Shown here: positions 9,172-18,394 of the stretch, piece after piece | Numbering within the stretch: the first letter of the stretch is position 1 | Layout of the letters: each line of letters opens with the position of its first letter | Assembly: GCA_047974625.1 (NCBI GenBank) | Contig: JBKECK010000019.1 | Location: 62,001 to 126,000, forward strand | Direction: 5' to 3' | From: CADEDH01 sp047974625 | GTDB lineage: Bacteria > Actinomycetota > Acidimicrobiia > Acidimicrobiales > SZUA-35 | DNA length: 64,000 nucleotides | Made by a program: the position numbers and the translations under genes | The notes under the pieces: generated by a model | The model's database searches: none | The model's input: the letters and a program-made list of their open reading frames with translations, nothing else | Told to the model about the DNA's origin: nothing

Positions 9172-9975
9172 ATGGCCTGCGTCGAAACATCCCAGCCCGC
9201 CCCCGGTATCACCCAGCTCACGCTGAACCGACCGCAACAACTCAACGCCCTCACCTACGAACTCGTCGACGAGTTGCACGCGGCCCTCGACGCCGTGCAC
9301 GCCGACCACGACTGCCGGGCCGTCATCATCACCGGGGCCGGGCGGGGGTTCTGCGCCGGTCTCGACCTCAAGGGCTTCGGCACGGTCCCCGGCACCGAGA
9401 ACCAGGGCCGGCCCCAGCAGGGCATGGCCACCCAGCAGTTCATCGCCCGCCTGGTTCCCCACATGCGGTCGGTCCGCCAGCCCATCATCTCGGCCGTCAA
9501 CGGCCCCGCCGCCGGCGGCGGGTTCGCCATCGCCCTGGCCAGCGACGTCCGGATCTGTGCCCGCTCGGCCCGCTTCGGCACCGCCTTCGTCCGGCTCGGC
9601 ATCTCGGGGTGCGACATCGGCGTCTCCTGGCTGCTGCCCCGCCTCATCGGGGCGTCGCGTGCCGGGGAGCTGATGCTCTCGGGCCGGGTCTTCGACTCGG
9701 CGGAAGCCGACCGGCTCGGGCTTGTCACCCGTGTCGTGGACGACGACCAGCTCCTACCCGAGGCCCTGACCGTGGCCGAGTCGATCGCCCGCAACAGCCC
9801 AATGGGTGTGTGGATGACCAAGGAGGTCATGTGGTCGAACCTCGAGGTCGGCTCCCTCCAAGCCGGTATCGACCTGGAGAACCGGAACCAGATCCTGACC
9901 AGTCAGACCGAGGACTCGCGACGGGCCATGGCCGGGTTCCTGTCCAACGAACCCATCGAATGGCTCAACCGATAG
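9172..9975 (+). CDS. Enoyl-CoA hydratase/isomerase family protein
   Basis: A 267-residue crotonase-fold protein. The oxyanion-hole segment GAGRGFCAGLDLKGFG is near residue 51 and the second one, AVNGPAAGGGFAIALASD, is near residue 109. The residues where true hydratases carry the two catalytic glutamates read SGCDIGVSW (near residue 145), so a plain hydratase role is uncertain. Crotonase-fold enzymes hydrate, isomerise or cleave acyl-CoA thioesters. The ATG at 9172 gives the normal family start. Confidence 0.88.
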   Translation: MACVETSQPAPGITQLTLNRPQQLNALTYELVDELHAALDAVHADHDCRAVIITGAGRGFCAGLDLKGFGTVPGTENQGRPQQGMATQQFIARLVPHMRSVRQPIISAVNGPAAGGGFAIALASDVRICARSARFGTAFVRLGISGCDIGVSWLLPRLIGASRAGELMLSGRVFDSAEADRLGLVTRVVDDDQLLPEALTVAESIARNSPMGVWMTKEVMWSNLEVGSLQAGIDLENRNQILTSQTEDSRRAMAGFLSNEPIEWLNR

Positions 9976-10453
9976 TCCCCTGATCATCCCTGTTGACCAG
10001 GGGAAACATCGAATCTATATCGGCGGATACGTTTGCAATTCTGACGACGGAGCGTGGCATACTTGCGCCGTTGTGACCGTCCGGTACCACCCGGACGGTC
10101 CATTCCCTCCACCGCCGCCCGACGCGTTCGTAGTGACCCTGTTGTTGTAGTGACCCTGTTGTTGTAGTGACCCTGTTGTTGCAGTGACCCTGTCGTTGCA
10201 GTGACCGTGTCGCCCAAACGACTCCGTTGTTGTGACAACTCTGTTGTTGCCGCGACAAGGTCGCAGACGCCGTTCCCGGCCACCGATCCGTCCCCTGTTC
10301 AGGGGGATCCGGATCGGTCGGGTTCAACGCGCCCGGGCACCAACCGCCGCTGTGTGCCACCCACCTCACCCCGCCGCGCCCTTCGGGCCCGACCCGTCGA
10401 CCCCGACGGCCCCGGGCCGCGACGCGCCCCACCCCCCGACGAGAGGTCGCGCC
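9976..10453. other. 478-base intergenic region with repeats
   Basis: No convincing gene. The first 90 bases are unusually AT-rich for this DNA and probably hold a promoter: TTGCAA at 10033-10038 lies upstream of CATACT at 10058-10063, though the 19-base spacing is long. Next comes an array of 17-bp repeats (10131-10215) and then GC-rich sequence up to the next start codon. Confidence 0.6.
10131..10215. repeat. 17-bp tandem repeats
   Basis: Three perfect copies of TAGTGACCCTGTTGTTG (10131-10147, 10148-10164, 10165-10181), a fourth with two changes (10182-10198) and a decayed fifth (10199-10215). They lie in the leader region of the membrane protein gene that starts at 10454. Confidence 0.92.
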
Positions 10454-10912
10454 GTGACCCGCCGACGGTTGGTGCGCTGGGGCCTGCTCGTCATGGTCCT
10501 CGGTTCACTGGTAGGCCTGGCCCTCGCACCGGGTGAGGATCGGACCGACGAGCTACGGTCGGCGGCCGGCTGGGTGGCCGTCGGGTTGGTGGTCAGCGAA
10601 CTCCTCTTCGCTGCCGGGCTCGTGATCATGGCCTGGACTGCCGGCGTCCGACTGGGGTTGAACCCCCTGGGCTGGAAGGACCGGCTCCCCCTGGTGTTGA
10701 CGTCGCTCGACCGGTCGCCGTGGTTCTGGGCCGGGTTCGTCGTGAACACCGTCGGCGCCGTCACGTCCGCCGCCGTGCTGGCCGGCGGGATCTTCAGCGG
10801 CCTCCCCGTGTCGGCGTGGGGCCTCCTGGTGCTGCCCGCGCTCGATCTCTCGCTCACCTTCTCGCTACGGGCTCTGGTCTTCGGCGGGATCCATAGGAAA
10901 GGAAACAGCTGA
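10454..10912 (+). CDS. Small integral membrane protein, unknown function
   Basis: A 152-residue protein with about four hydrophobic segments: near residues 7-22 (LVRWGLLVMVLGSLVGLAL), 36-58, 88-110 and 115-135. I do not recognise a family. The GTG at 10454 is chosen because GAGAGG lies 7 bases before it and the upstream codons are low-complexity Pro/Arg. The next gene starts 5 bases after its stop with its ribosome site inside this gene, so the two are probably co-transcribed and co-translated. Confidence 0.7.
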   Translation: MTRRRLVRWGLLVMVLGSLVGLALAPGEDRTDELRSAAGWVAVGLVVSELLFAAGLVIMAWTAGVRLGLNPLGWKDRLPLVLTSLDRSPWFWAGFVVNTVGAVTSAAVLAGGIFSGLPVSAWGLLVLPALDLSLTFSLRALVFGGIHRKGNS

Positions 10913-10917
10913 ACCCC

Positions 10918-11613
10918 ATGATGGAGATCCGCCAGGCCACCGGGGACGACCTTCCCGTGTACGAACTCATCCAGAAGACGGAGTGGGGTCCGGACATGGG
11001 CGCGTCCCTCGGTCAGCTCCAGCACCGCCACGACGTCTTCCCCGAGGGCATCGTGGTGGTCACCCACGACGGGGAACCGGTCGGTTTCAGCACCGCTATC
11101 CTCCTCGACGCCTACGATCCCGCCCACGGCCGGTCCTGGCGGGAGATCACCGCCAACGGCTGGTGCTCCACCCACCGGCCCGACGGCGACACCCTGTTCG
11201 GGGTCGACCTCACCGTGAGCCGGTTCGCCCCCCGCAGCACGGCCACCATGGTGCTCAAGGGCCTGATGGCCCTGACCATGGACTTCGACGTGGCCACCTT
11301 CAACTGGGGAGGTCGGATGCCCCGTTACCACAAGTACGCCGACACGATGACAGCCGAGGACTACGTGGCCGCCCGCCGACCCAACGGCCGCCGCCTCGAC
11401 CCGGAGATCGAGTTCTACGCCACCATCCCCTGCACCGACGTGCTGGGCCCCATCCCGGACTACTTCGAGGACCCCAACAGCCTCGACCACGGGGTCGCCC
11501 TGCGCTGGAACAATCCGGTGCACGGGGTGGCGGAGCTCCACCCCTTCGTCCACCTCATCCCCAACCTGCTCTACCACCAGCCCGTGCCGGGGTCGATCGG
11601 CGAGGCCGCCTGA
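10918..11613 (+). CDS. GNAT-like N-acetyltransferase family protein
   Basis: A 231-residue protein beginning MMEIRQATGDDLPVYELIQ, a standard N-terminal strand and helix of the GNAT fold, followed by GIVVVTHDGEPVGFSTAILL (strands 2-4). The acetyl-CoA loop is not a clean Q/RxxGxG/A, so activity is uncertain. The second half (WGGRMPRYHKYADTM and WNNPVHGVAELHPFVHL) resembles proteins annotated as GNAT-family without known substrate. It lies 5 bases after the membrane protein gene. Confidence 0.65.
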   Translation: MMEIRQATGDDLPVYELIQKTEWGPDMGASLGQLQHRHDVFPEGIVVVTHDGEPVGFSTAILLDAYDPAHGRSWREITANGWCSTHRPDGDTLFGVDLTVSRFAPRSTATMVLKGLMALTMDFDVATFNWGGRMPRYHKYADTMTAEDYVAARRPNGRRLDPEIEFYATIPCTDVLGPIPDYFEDPNSLDHGVALRWNNPVHGVAELHPFVHLIPNLLYHQPVPGSIGEAA

Positions 11614-11700
11614 CCGCCCCTCCCCGACCGACCGGGCCGTACCACCTGGCCAGGAGGTCAAAAACTCAAGGGCACCCCCGTCCCGCCGACAGGTGGGATC

Positions 11701-14700
11701 GTGCCCCCCCTTTCGACCGACCTTCGCCTCTGGCTCGCTGGGGCGTGCGTCATCGTGGCGTCGTCGGCCCTGCCGACCACCTGGGTCGACGTCGTGCCCG
11801 GGCTGGTCCTGCTGGCCGTGCTGACCGTGGTCATCCGGCGGCGGTCCGTGCTCCGGGACTCGCCCCTGTGGCGGCCCGTCATCAGCGGCGTCGCCATCAT
11901 CGGGATCGCCCCGATGGGGGAGGCCCTCGATTCCCTCCTGGGCCGGACCCCCAGCTTCACCACCGGCGACGTCCTCATCTTCGCCGGCTACCTGAGCATG
12001 GCCGTCGGCCTCCACCGGATCATCACGGTCCGCACCGCGGCCCCCCAGCCCCGGGCCATGTTGGACGCGGCCCTAATCGTGGCCTGGGGCCAGACCCTGC
12101 TGCTGATGTGGGTGGGTCCGCAGATGGCCGGCCTCCCGGACGGGGAGGCCGGGGTGCTCCTCGCCTACCTGGCGATGCTGTCGATCCTCGCCTACCAGGT
12201 AGTCCGGCTCGGCCTGGGCGGGGTGGCCAGCCTGGCCTGCGGGTTGCGGCTGGTGCTGGCCTGCGGCCTGGCCACCCTGTCGGAGATCACCTTCCTGATC
12301 GTCGCCCTCGACAATCCGTCCATCCGGCCCCTGGCCGTCATCCTCGGGGCCCTCGGCCTGCTGTCGATGGCGGCCGCGGTGGCCCATCCGACCGCAACCG
12401 ACCTGGCCACCCCCAACCCGGCCCCCTTCGATCGTCTCCACGGCCGCCGGGTCCTGTACCTGGCCCTGTCCCAGATCGCCGTAGTGGCGCTGATATCGAG
12501 CCGGTCGTTCCCGATCGAGGCCGTGGGCGGGCTGATCGCCGTCACCCTCATCAGTTCGGGCAACATCGTGTTCCAGCTCAGGGAGCGGGAACGGATCGTC
12601 ACCCTGGAACGCGAGATCCGGCGGGCGGTCGGCGAACTGCTCAGCGCCTCGGACCGGACCGGCATCCTACGGACGACGACGGCGGCGGTCAGCAACCTGC
12701 TGGAGGGCAAACGGCTCATCTACCGGGTCGTGGCCGTCCGCGATGACTCCGGGGACGGGGGGTGGACCAACGCCTTGTCCCAGCGGGCGGTCGCCCGCCA
12801 CGACGTCCTCGACCTGCTGGACCGGGCGGCCGCCCGGGGCGGGCGTGTGGTCGAGGAACGTCCGAGCACCCGCCGGCCGGGCGACTACATCACCATGCTC
12901 GCCCTCCCCCTCGAGCTCGACGAGGAGGGGCTGGTCCTGATGGTCGAGGCTAGCCCGGTGCTCAACGTGATCGAGACCGAGCAGCTCACCCAGCTGGCGG
13001 AGACCGCCACCACCGCCCTGGCCACTCGGCGCCTCCGCGACGCCTGGTACGCCGACCAGGCCGACCGGCGTTTCCGGATCCTGGTCCAGGACTCCGGCGA
13101 CATCGTGCTTCTGATCGACCCGGCCACACGATCCGTGGAGATGGTCAGCCCATCGCTGGAACGCCTCCTGGGCTACCAGGAGGCGTCGTTCCTGGGTGGG
13201 GGGGCCGGACGGCTCATCCACCCCGACGACCGAGCCGCCGTCCTGTCCCTCCTCGATCGGGCCAGCGCCACCACCACCGCCGCGGTCGACGTCCGGGTGC
13301 GGCACGCCGACGGCCACTTCCACTGGTTCCGGGCCACCGTCCGGCGTCTCGGCTCGGACGAGCCCATCTCGGGTGTGGTCATGAACCTGACCGACATCCA
13401 GGAACGGAAGCTGGGGGAGATCTCGCTCGCCGGGTCGGAGCAGAAGTACCGGGAGATGGTACTCAACGCCGACGAGGTGTTCCTGCTCCTCGACGAACAC
13501 GACACGATCAGCTACGTCAGCCCGTCGATCGAGCAGGTGTTGGGCTACCGCCCGCAGGACATCACGGCCGCCCGGATCGGCGACGTGGTGGACCGGGCCG
13601 ACGTGGACCTGATCCGGGCGGCCATGTCCACCGGCGAGGAGGACGGAACCACCGACGAACCGGGCGACCCGGTGGTGGTCCGCCTCCGCACCGCCGACGG
13701 CGGCACCCGGACCGCCCGGGTCACGGTCCGACCACGACCCGGCACCAACGACCGCGGCCACCTCCTGGTCGTTAGCGATGTCACCGAGCTCCACGGGTTG
13801 CAGGCCGCCGCCCGTTCGTGGGCCCTGAAGGACCCGTTGACCGGGCTGCCCAATCGGGAACGGCTCGAGCGGGAGCTGGAGGAGCGGCTCGACGCCCTGC
13901 CCGATGGTGAGGTTCTCGGCGTCGTCCAGATCGACATCCGGGACTTCAAGGCGGTCAACGAATCGATCGGCTACGAGGAGGCCAACCGGGTACTGCTCGC
14001 GGTGGCCGAGCGGCTGGACCGCAGCATCCGGTCCGGGGCCGTGCTCACCCGGATCGGCGGCAACGAGTTCGCCCTGGCCGTGACCGGAACCGCCGAGAAG
14101 GACATCGAAGCCGTGGCCACCCGGATGGAACGTCTCTTCGACGAGCCGTTCGAGGTGGGCGAGCGGTCCCAACGGCTCGGGGTATCGGTCGGGGTGGCCA
14201 CCGCCACCCGCGACACCATCACCACCGCCCGGGCCCTGCTCGACGAGAGCTCGCTGGCCGTCGGGGTGGCCCGGACGTCGACCACCCGTCGGGTGGTCGC
14301 GTTCGAACCGGGGATGCGGGAGTCGGTGGCCGACCGACACGAACTGGCCTCCGACCTGACGGTGGCCCTGGCCCAGAACCAGCTATCGGTGGTGTACCAA
14401 CCGGTCATCGAGATCGAGAGCCGGCGTGTCCGGGGGGTGGAGGCCCTGCTCCGCTGGAACCATCCCGAGCGGGGGCCGGTGTCACCGGCCCAGTTCATCC
14501 CCCTGGCCGAACGTTCGGGCCTGATCCTGGAGATCGGCCGTTGGGTCCTGGCCGAGGCCTGCGAGCAGGTGGTCCAATGGCACCACCGGATCGACGGGGC
14601 CGCCAACCTGTCGGTGAGCGTCAACGTGTCGGCCATCCAGCTCGAACGGGAGGGCGAGGCCCAACGGTTGGCCCAGATCGTGCTGGACTCCGGCCTCGAT

Positions 14701-15153
14701 CCCACCTCGGTGACGGCGGAGCTGACCGAGTCGACCCTGCTGGAGGACGCCGACTGGATCCACCAGCAGCTCCAGGTGATGCGGGACGCCGGTATGCGGG
14801 TAGCCGTCGACGACTTCGGTACCGGGGCCGCCGGGTTCGGTCACCTGCGGGACATCCCGTTCAACGTGGTCAAGATCGACAAGCGGTTCATCGAGGTGCT
14901 CCGGAAGTCGGAGGAGACCACCCGGCTGGTTAAGGGCGTCATCGACCTGGCCCACGACCTGGGGGCCGAGACCGTGGCCGAGGGGATCGAGGACTCCTAC
15001 GAGTTCTCCATCCTCCAGACCCTGGGGTGCGAGCTGGCCCAGGGCTTCTACCTCGGTCGACCCATGGAACCGACCCAGCTCGAGACCTGGTTCGTCGACG
15101 GTCGGCGGGGCACCTCGTCCGGCCTGATCGTCGAACCGGCCCGACCGGCCTGA
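11701..15153 (+). CDS. Membrane PAS-GGDEF-EAL cyclic-di-GMP protein
   Basis: A 1150-residue sensor. Residues 1 to about 285 hold seven or eight membrane helices. A linker and GAF-like region follows (about 290-440), then two PAS domains (about 455-570 and 583-690), a GGDEF domain (700-870) and an EAL domain (880-1125). The cyclase signature is GGNEF near residue 785, not GGDEF, so diguanylate cyclase activity may be lost or altered. The phosphodiesterase domain looks intact: EALLRW, NVSAIQLERE, AELTES, DDFGTG, KIDKRF and AEGIED, and it ends in QGFYLGRPM. The likely net role is cyclic-di-GMP breakdown controlled by membrane and PAS signals. Start GTG with AGGTGGG upstream. Confidence 0.92.
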   Translation: MPPLSTDLRLWLAGACVIVASSALPTTWVDVVPGLVLLAVLTVVIRRRSVLRDSPLWRPVISGVAIIGIAPMGEALDSLLGRTPSFTTGDVLIFAGYLSMAVGLHRIITVRTAAPQPRAMLDAALIVAWGQTLLLMWVGPQMAGLPDGEAGVLLAYLAMLSILAYQVVRLGLGGVASLACGLRLVLACGLATLSEITFLIVALDNPSIRPLAVILGALGLLSMAAAVAHPTATDLATPNPAPFDRLHGRRVLYLALSQIAVVALISSRSFPIEAVGGLIAVTLISSGNIVFQLRERERIVTLEREIRRAVGELLSASDRTGILRTTTAAVSNLLEGKRLIYRVVAVRDDSGDGGWTNALSQRAVARHDVLDLLDRAAARGGRVVEERPSTRRPGDYITMLALPLELDEEGLVLMVEASPVLNVIETEQLTQLAETATTALATRRLRDAWYADQADRRFRILVQDSGDIVLLIDPATRSVEMVSPSLERLLGYQEASFLGGGAGRLIHPDDRAAVLSLLDRASATTTAAVDVRVRHADGHFHWFRATVRRLGSDEPISGVVMNLTDIQERKLGEISLAGSEQKYREMVLNADEVFLLLDEHDTISYVSPSIEQVLGYRPQDITAARIGDVVDRADVDLIRAAMSTGEEDGTTDEPGDPVVVRLRTADGGTRTARVTVRPRPGTNDRGHLLVVSDVTELHGLQAAARSWALKDPLTGLPNRERLERELEERLDALPDGEVLGVVQIDIRDFKAVNESIGYEEANRVLLAVAERLDRSIRSGAVLTRIGGNEFALAVTGTAEKDIEAVATRMERLFDEPFEVGERSQRLGVSVGVATATRDTITTARALLDESSLAVGVARTSTTRRVVAFEPGMRESVADRHELASDLTVALAQNQLSVVYQPVIEIESRRVRGVEALLRWNHPERGPVSPAQFIPLAERSGLILEIGRWVLAEACEQVVQWHHRIDGAANLSVSVNVSAIQLEREGEAQRLAQIVLDSGLDPTSVTAELTESTLLEDADWIHQQLQVMRDAGMRVAVDDFGTGAAGFGHLRDIPFNVVKIDKRFIEVLRKSEETTRLVKGVIDLAHDLGAETVAEGIEDSYEFSILQTLGCELAQGFYLGRPMEPTQLETWFVDGRRGTSSGLIVEPARPA

Positions 15154-15166
15154 CCCCGGCCCGGCC

Positions 15167-15234
15167 TCACCGCTGGTACGGCCTCACCGCTGGTACGGCC
15201 TCACCGCTGGTACAGCCTTACCGCTGGTACATTG
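15167..15234. repeat. 17-bp tandem repeats at the acyl-CoA synthetase stop
   Basis: Four copies of TCACCGCTGGTACGGCC or close variants (15167-15183, 15184-15200, 15201-15217, 15218-15234). Read leftwards, the last copy encodes the final residues YQR and the stop of the acyl-CoA synthetase; the other three repeat that end and its stop (as TGA) downstream. The gene terminus appears to have been amplified. Confidence 0.92.
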
Positions 15235-17029
15235 CCTCGATCTCGGCGGCGTAGCGGGCGTGGATGCCGCGGCGCTTGAGCTTGGAGGTGGGTGTCAGCA
15301 GGTCGGTGTCGGGCAGCCACTCCTCGCCCAGCACGGTCACCTTCTTGACCTTCTCGGCGTGGTTGAACGGGGCCATGGCCTCCACCAGGCCGGCCTCGAT
15401 CTCGGCCACCACCCTCGTGTCGGCGGCCAGCTCGGCCAGGCTGACGCCCTCAAGACCGTGGCGGGCCGCCCACTGGGGCGCGACGTCGGGGTCGAGCACG
15501 ACCAGGGCCGACACGAAGGGGCGTTGATCGCCCACCGCAATGGCCTGACCGACCAAGGGGATGGTCTTGAGGGCGGCCTCCAGGTTCGACGGGGAGAGGT
15601 TCTTGCCCCCGGCGGTGATGATCAGCTCCTTCTTCCGGTCGACGATCCGGAGGTAGCCGTCGTCGTCGAACACGCCGATGTCCCCGGTGCGGAACCAGCC
15701 GTCGGCGTCGAACACCTCGGCGGTCTGCCTCGGCTGGTTGAGGTAGCCGCGGAAGATGTTGCCGCCCCGGGCCAGGACCTCCCCGTCGGGGTCGAGCCTG
15801 ACCTCCATACCTGGGCAGGGCGGGCCGACGAGACCCGGTTTGACCTCGAAGGGGGCCCAGGTCAGGGGGCCGCTGGTCTCCGACAGGCCGTAGATCTCCG
15901 ACAGGGGCACCCCGATGGTCCGGAACCACGACAGCACCTCGGCCGGGATCGGCGCCGCCCCGCTGATGGCCAGGACGAGTTCGTCGAGCCCCACCGCCTG
16001 CCGGATGGTGGAGAAGGCCACGGCGTCGAGGAACTGGTAGGTCTCGATCTCCTCGGGAGTGGCGGTGCCCCACGTCATCTTCTCCCGGATGGGGGCCGCC
16101 ACCTCCACCCCTTCGGCCACCGCCTTCTCCTTCTCCGGGTCGGCGGCGAGCACCGCGGCCACACCCGCCGCGATCTTCTCCCACACCCGGGGCACGCCGA
16201 ACATGATGTTGGGCCTGACCTCAGCCGCGTAGGCGGCGACCTGGGTGGGGTCGGGGCAGCAGGTCACCTCGTAGCCGAACAGGAGGGTCTGGTAGTGGCT
16301 GGTCATCCGTTCGGCGATGTGGGCCATCGGGAGGTAGCTGACCAGCCTCTGGCCCACAGTGTCCTCGATACCGGCCGCCCGCCTCAGCGACTCGGCCGTC
16401 CAGCAGGCGTTGGCGTGGTCGAGCATGACCCCCTTGGAGGGCCCGGTGGTGCCCGAGGTGTAGATCAGGGTGCACAGGGTGTCCGGGGTGGCCATGGCGG
16501 CCAGATCGTCGAGGTCGGCGGGGGCGTGGTCGAGCAGGGCGGCGTAGTTCAAGTCGGCCCCCTCCACCGGGTCGACGGCCACCACGGTCCGAAGGGTCGG
16601 GATGTCGGGCCGGGCCCGCTCGATGACGGCGTGGAAGTCGGGGTTACCGGCGATGGCCACCACCGCCCCGGCGTCGTTGGCCAGGTACGCCACCTGGTCG
16701 GTCGACGAGCTGTTGTAGATCGACACCGGGGTGGCCCCGATCATGAGGGCGGCGGTGTCGAGGATGTGGAACTCGGGCCGGTTGCGCAGCATGAGCACGA
16801 TCCGCTCGTCGGGTCCGACCCCGAGCTCCAGCAGGCCGGCGGCGGCCCGGGCCACGGCGTCGGCCATCTCGGCGAAGGTCATCTCGTGCCACTGGGCGTC
16901 GTCGGTCCTCCACCGCAGCGCCACCCGGTCGCCGTGGGCGTTCACGGTGTCGAGGAAGCGCCGGGTGAGGGTGTCGCCCTCCACGGCGGCGTCGATCTCG
17001 GCGCGACTGATCTCTGAGGTCCTGATCAT
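15218..17029 (-). CDS. Long-chain fatty acid-CoA ligase (AMP-forming)
   Basis: Activates fatty acids to acyl-CoA via an acyl-adenylate. The 603-residue protein has the AMP-binding P-loop YTSGTTGPSKGV, the motif YLPMAHIAER typical of long-chain enzymes, YGLSETSG (adenine binding), the hinge GWFRTGDIG...YLRIVDRKKELIITAGGKNLSP and a C-terminal lysine in PTSKLKRRG. The ATG at 17029 is preferred to the more upstream codons because GGAG lies about 9 bases before it and extension would overlap the divergent thiolase-like gene. The stop is TAA inside a 17-bp repeat array. Confidence 0.95.
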   Translation of the reverse strand: MIRTSEISRAEIDAAVEGDTLTRRFLDTVNAHGDRVALRWRTDDAQWHEMTFAEMADAVARAAAGLLELGVGPDERIVLMLRNRPEFHILDTAALMIGATPVSIYNSSSTDQVAYLANDAGAVVAIAGNPDFHAVIERARPDIPTLRTVVAVDPVEGADLNYAALLDHAPADLDDLAAMATPDTLCTLIYTSGTTGPSKGVMLDHANACWTAESLRRAAGIEDTVGQRLVSYLPMAHIAERMTSHYQTLLFGYEVTCCPDPTQVAAYAAEVRPNIMFGVPRVWEKIAAGVAAVLAADPEKEKAVAEGVEVAAPIREKMTWGTATPEEIETYQFLDAVAFSTIRQAVGLDELVLAISGAAPIPAEVLSWFRTIGVPLSEIYGLSETSGPLTWAPFEVKPGLVGPPCPGMEVRLDPDGEVLARGGNIFRGYLNQPRQTAEVFDADGWFRTGDIGVFDDDGYLRIVDRKKELIITAGGKNLSPSNLEAALKTIPLVGQAIAVGDQRPFVSALVVLDPDVAPQWAARHGLEGVSLAELAADTRVVAEIEAGLVEAMAPFNHAEKVKKVTVLGEEWLPDTDLLTPTSKLKRRGIHARYAAEIEAMYQR

Positions 17030-17141
17030 GATGGCGATCTCCGGGTCCGGGGGGGACGGGGCGGGCACCGGCGATCCGACGTCGCCGACCCCACCTGCGG
17101 CCACTACGTTAGGCGACTCCTCCTCCATCCCGGGACGCCCC

Positions 17142-18371
17142 TTGCCTGAAGCCGTGATCGTCGACGCCGTGCGCACCGCTGTCGACCGCCGTTACGGAGT
17201 GTTGTCCGGGTGGCACCCCGCCGATCTCCTGGCCCACCTGCTCACCGCCCTACCCGAACGGACCGGGCTCGATCCGGCCCGGGTGGACGACGTCGTCGTC
17301 GGGTGCGGCAATCCGATCGGCGCCCAGGCCGCCAACGTGGCCCGGGCCGCGGTCCTGGCCGCGGGCTGGCCGGAGGCGGTGGCGGCGGTGACCGTCGAGG
17401 CCCACCACGCCTCGGGGCTGCGGGCCCTGGAGCTGGGGGGTCACGCCGTCCGGTCCGGGGCGGCCGATCTGGTGGTGGTGGGAGGTGTCGAGGTGTCGAG
17501 CCTGGTGCCCGCCGGGGCCGGTCTGGTCCCCCGGGATCTGGGGAGCCCGTTCCCTCTCTCGGTGACCGGCCGGTACGACCGTCGGGGCGGCCTGCCCCCG
17601 CCGGGGGTGGAGGCTGAACAACTGGCGGCCCGGCGGGGCCTGACCCGGGCCGATCTGGACGCCTGGTCGGCGGTGAGCCGCACCCGGGCCGCGGCCGCCC
17701 GGCAGGCCGGCCGGTTCGACGCCGAGATCGTGCCCGTACCGTCCCGGGTCCTCGACCGGTCCTCCGGGCGGATCGTGGCCGGGGCGGCGGTGACGGTCGA
17801 TCCGGGCTCCGGACCGTCCGGGACCGGAGCCCTGGCCGCCCTGCCGCCCCTGTTCCGGTCCAACGGCGTGATCACCGCCGGCAACCGGGCCGTCATGGGC
17901 GACGGGGCGGCCGTGGTGGTCCTGGCCGGGGCGCCGGTAGCGGCCCGGCTCGGGCTGCCCGTCCGGGCCCGGTTGGCGAGCACGGTCAGCGTCGGGGTTG
18001 ACCCGACAGCTGCCCTGGGCGGGACGGGCGTGGCCACCGACCGTCTGCTCCGCCGGGCCTCCGTGCGCCTCGGCGATCTCGGCCTCGTCGAACTGGACGA
18101 GTCCTACGCGGCTGCGGTCCTCGCCTGGTGGGCCGACCACCCCGTCGACGGGGCCCGGCTCAACCCCACCGGCGGGGCCTTGGCCACCGGGCACCCGGGG
18201 GCTGCGTCTGGGGTGCGGTCGCTGGTCTCCCTGGTCCACGGATTGGCGCGCACCGGCAACCGGAAAGGCCTGGTCACTGCAGGTGGGGCCGGTGGAGTGG
18301 CCACCGCCGCCCTGGTCGAGAGGTCCGGATCCCGACCGGGCCCGGTCCGGCCGACCCCGATCCGGCGGTGA
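17142..18371 (+). CDS. Thiolase-like protein lacking catalytic cysteines
   Basis: A 409-residue protein with the whole thiolase fold. Its start reads PEAVIVDAVRT, as in acetyl-CoA acetyltransferases, so a TTG at 17142 is the probable start (a GTG at 17154 is the alternative). The histidine motif ATGHPGAASG is kept. The nucleophilic cysteine motif is instead VEAHHASGLRA, with His where Cys should be, and the C-terminal cysteine motif reads TAGGAGG, with no Cys. The usual NEAFA is DESYA. It therefore cannot work as a normal thiolase and may be a partner subunit, a decarboxylase-like variant, or a scaffold. It is divergent from the acyl-CoA ligase gene and almost abuts the next gene. Confidence 0.8.
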   Translation: MPEAVIVDAVRTAVDRRYGVLSGWHPADLLAHLLTALPERTGLDPARVDDVVVGCGNPIGAQAANVARAAVLAAGWPEAVAAVTVEAHHASGLRALELGGHAVRSGAADLVVVGGVEVSSLVPAGAGLVPRDLGSPFPLSVTGRYDRRGGLPPPGVEAEQLAARRGLTRADLDAWSAVSRTRAAAARQAGRFDAEIVPVPSRVLDRSSGRIVAGAAVTVDPGSGPSGTGALAALPPLFRSNGVITAGNRAVMGDGAAVVVLAGAPVAARLGLPVRARLASTVSVGVDPTAALGGTGVATDRLLRRASVRLGDLGLVELDESYAAAVLAWWADHPVDGARLNPTGGALATGHPGAASGVRSLVSLVHGLARTGNRKGLVTAGGAGGVATAALVERSGSRPGPVRPTPIRR

Positions 18372-18394
18372 CCCCCGGGGTAGGCTCGAGCCTG

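Noticed and set aside
10131..10215. CRISPR array
   Set aside because: The 17-bp units are directly adjacent with no spacers. The same holds for the other repeat arrays.
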